14,664 nucleotides of DNA, from the NCBI GenBank assembly GCA_964415445.1, contig CAYQAE010000048.1, positions 1-14,664 on the forward strand. Reading direction: 5' to 3'. Positions within the stretch are counted from its first letter, which is position 1. Each line of letters begins with the position of its first letter. The DNA comes from CAYQAE01 sp964415445 [NCBI: uncultured archaeon]. GTDB taxonomy: Archaea; CAYQAE01. Both the position numbers and the translations under genes were made by a program. Below the pieces are notes generated by a model. That model was not told the origin of the DNA, ran no database searches, and saw only the letters and a list, made by a program, of their open reading frames with translations. Of this stretch, positions 13,681-14,664 are shown one piece after another.

Positions 13681-14553
13681 CTACCAACTAAAATAAAGAT
13701 AATCACTTAATGTGTGAACATTTTCTGAAAAAACTGATAACATCAAAATATAATCCCCACCTTCTTCAAAGAAAACATTAGGAAGAGTTATCTCATTTTC
13801 ATCTGAATCAAAATCCAGAGACAAGACTAAATCTTGATTTTCATTTTGTGCCCATACCATCACGTTATAACTTATTTTTTCATCAACTTGAGGTAAGTTC
13901 CATTTTATAAATAAATCATTTTCACGTCTTTCCCACTCTAAATTTTCAGGCGGATTTAATTCTTTTTTTGAATAATATACTACTTCAGAATGAACAACAT
14001 AGTCAATTTTTCTAAATTCAAAAGTATAATCTCCTTCTGTTAGCTCTCCTTCTTCTTCAGTACCATATAAAATCCATCTACGTTTTTTATCTTGAGAATA
14101 AGGCTCAACTAAAAAATCCTTATCAAGTTGAAATTCCTCCCCATTAGGGCCCAAGACCTTAACTTCATCTATATCATAAAAAAAACAATCTTCCAAGCTA
14201 CTGTGAGATCTATCACAACCTAAACAATTGACTTTCATTTCATATCCTCTGCCATAAGGAGAAATTTGTGTCAAAATTTGACATTTTGGTCTTAATTTTG
14301 AAATTAGAGGATTTTCTGATTCTTCTTTTGAATCAATTTCTTCTGGCTTGAGTTCTGGTTTTTCTTTTTTTTCGATTTTGATCTCTTTAATAGGAACTTT
14401 TCCTGCTCTTTTTACTTTCTTAGGTAGACAATCAATTATATTTTCTAATTTTAAACTAATATCTTGAATTTGCCTTTGGTTAAAAATAAAATAAGCTATA
14501 ATTGACAAAAAAACTAATAATGTAAACACTAACGTAAATTCTTCTATTGCCAT
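13681..14553 (-). CDS. Membrane-anchored protein with Cys cluster and beta-sandwich-like C-terminus
   Basis: From the ATG at 14553 the protein has 290 residues; a GTG nine bases earlier would add three. A hydrophobic helix near the N-terminus (FTLVFTLLVFLSIIAYFIF) acts as a single anchor. It is followed by a helical and charged linker rich in Lys and Glu (about 45-85). A central domain carries C-x2-C (CLGC) and a third cysteine ten residues on (SSLEDC), with an earlier KCQ, possibly a metal site or disulfides. The C-terminal 90 residues (ELNPPENLEWERRENDLFIKW onward) read as a fibronectin-III-like beta sandwich, with the Pro-Pro start and W-x-x-P pattern. No known family is recognised. The orientation is probably N-terminus in and domains outside. 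Confidence 0.75.
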   Translation of the reverse strand: MAIEEFTLVFTLLVFLSIIAYFIFNQRQIQDISLKLENIIDCLPKKVKRAGKVPIKEIKIEKKEKPELKPEEIDSKEESENPLISKLRPKCQILTQISPYGRGYEMKVNCLGCDRSHSSLEDCFFYDIDEVKVLGPNGEEFQLDKDFLVEPYSQDKKRRWILYGTEEEGELTEGDYTFEFRKIDYVVHSEVVYYSKKELNPPENLEWERRENDLFIKWNLPQVDEKISYNVMVWAQNENQDLVLSLDFDSDENEITLPNVFFEEGGDYILMLSVFSENVHTLSDYLYFSW

Positions 14554-14604
14554 ATTACCCACACAAAATATAGTTATTGCATAAACATTTATTTTTATCT
14601 TAAA

Positions 14605-14664
14605 CTATTCAATATATCTATTAGTTATAGGCATTCTTCTGCCTGATCCAAATGCTTTTTTAGT
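14605..14664 (-). CDS. C-terminal end of a gene cut by the window edge
   Basis: On the minus strand an open frame enters from beyond the window and ends at TAG (14605-14607). The 19 visible residues, TKKAFGSGRRMPITNRYIE, are basic and polar, unlike random A+T-rich translation, and end 42 bases before the next gene's start region. They are too few to identify the product. Confidence 0.45.
   Translation of the reverse strand, partial: TKKAFGSGRRMPITNRYIE

Noticed and set aside
1-14664. tRNA, rRNA, insertion sequence or prophage genes
   Set aside because: No cloverleaf-like GC-rich segments, transposase motifs, terminal inverted repeats or phage structural genes were recognised anywhere in the window.

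Overview
The window reads as a single contiguous piece of an A+T-rich archaeal chromosome. Evidence for an archaeon: TATA-like boxes about 25-35 bases before several genes, Shine-Dalgarno motifs of the GGTGAT/GGAGG type, frequent TTG and GTG starts, T-rich terminators without GC hairpins, and typical archaeal families (KaiC/RAD55-like ATPases, roadblock protein, MJ1316/DUF504 domain, NOG1-like GTPase, archaemetzincin-like protease). The mix of roadblock and Arf/MglA-like GTPase genes with a CD36-like surface protein and an ATP-type PfkA suggests an Asgard-type or Thermoplasmatota-like lineage, but that is inference; no rRNA or ribosomal marker is present to settle it.

Layout. 62-1666 (+): a two-membrane-segment surface protein with clear CD36/LIMP-2 scavenger-receptor sequence signatures. 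It converges at a bidirectional T-rich terminator (1665-1695) with a minus-strand block: a coiled-coil protein (1698-2828), a GCS2-family carboxylate-amine ligase (2892-3986) and a coiled-coil/winged-helix protein (4003-4656). After a 221-base A+T-rich gap with a duplicated promoter-like motif comes a compact four-gene minus-strand operon (7847 down to 4878): KaiC-like ATPase, a fusion of a P-loop-less KaiC-like domain with an Arf/SRPRB/MglA-like GTPase, a roadblock/LC7 protein, and a second KaiC-like ATPase. Upstream on the same strand lie a VWA protein (7921-8934), a MoxR AAA+ ATPase (8997-9857), a NOG1-like GTPase (9910-10860), a DUF504 protein (10857-11102) and a metallo-beta-lactamase-fold hydrolase (11044-11739); the last three overlap one another.

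A divergent promoter region (11740-11810) separates these from plus-strand genes for a putative archaemetzincin-like lipoprotein (11811-12500) and an ATP-type 6-phosphofructokinase (12563-13528). The phosphofructokinase gene abuts a probable 28-residue membrane peptide on the minus strand (13530-13616). Last come a membrane-anchored Cys-cluster protein with a beta-sandwich-like C-terminus (13681-14553) and the final 19 codons of a further minus-strand gene cut by the window edge.

How they may work together. The most coherent unit is the KaiC/roadblock/GTPase operon, which has the parts of a nucleotide-driven switch: two intact RecA-fold ATPases, one GTPase carrying a degenerate RecA-fold domain, and a roadblock dimer protein of the MglB type that commonly binds or regulates such GTPases. 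MoxR plus VWA is a standard chaperone-like pair. The CD36-like protein is the most unexpected single gene. No CRISPR array, insertion sequence, tRNA or rRNA was seen.
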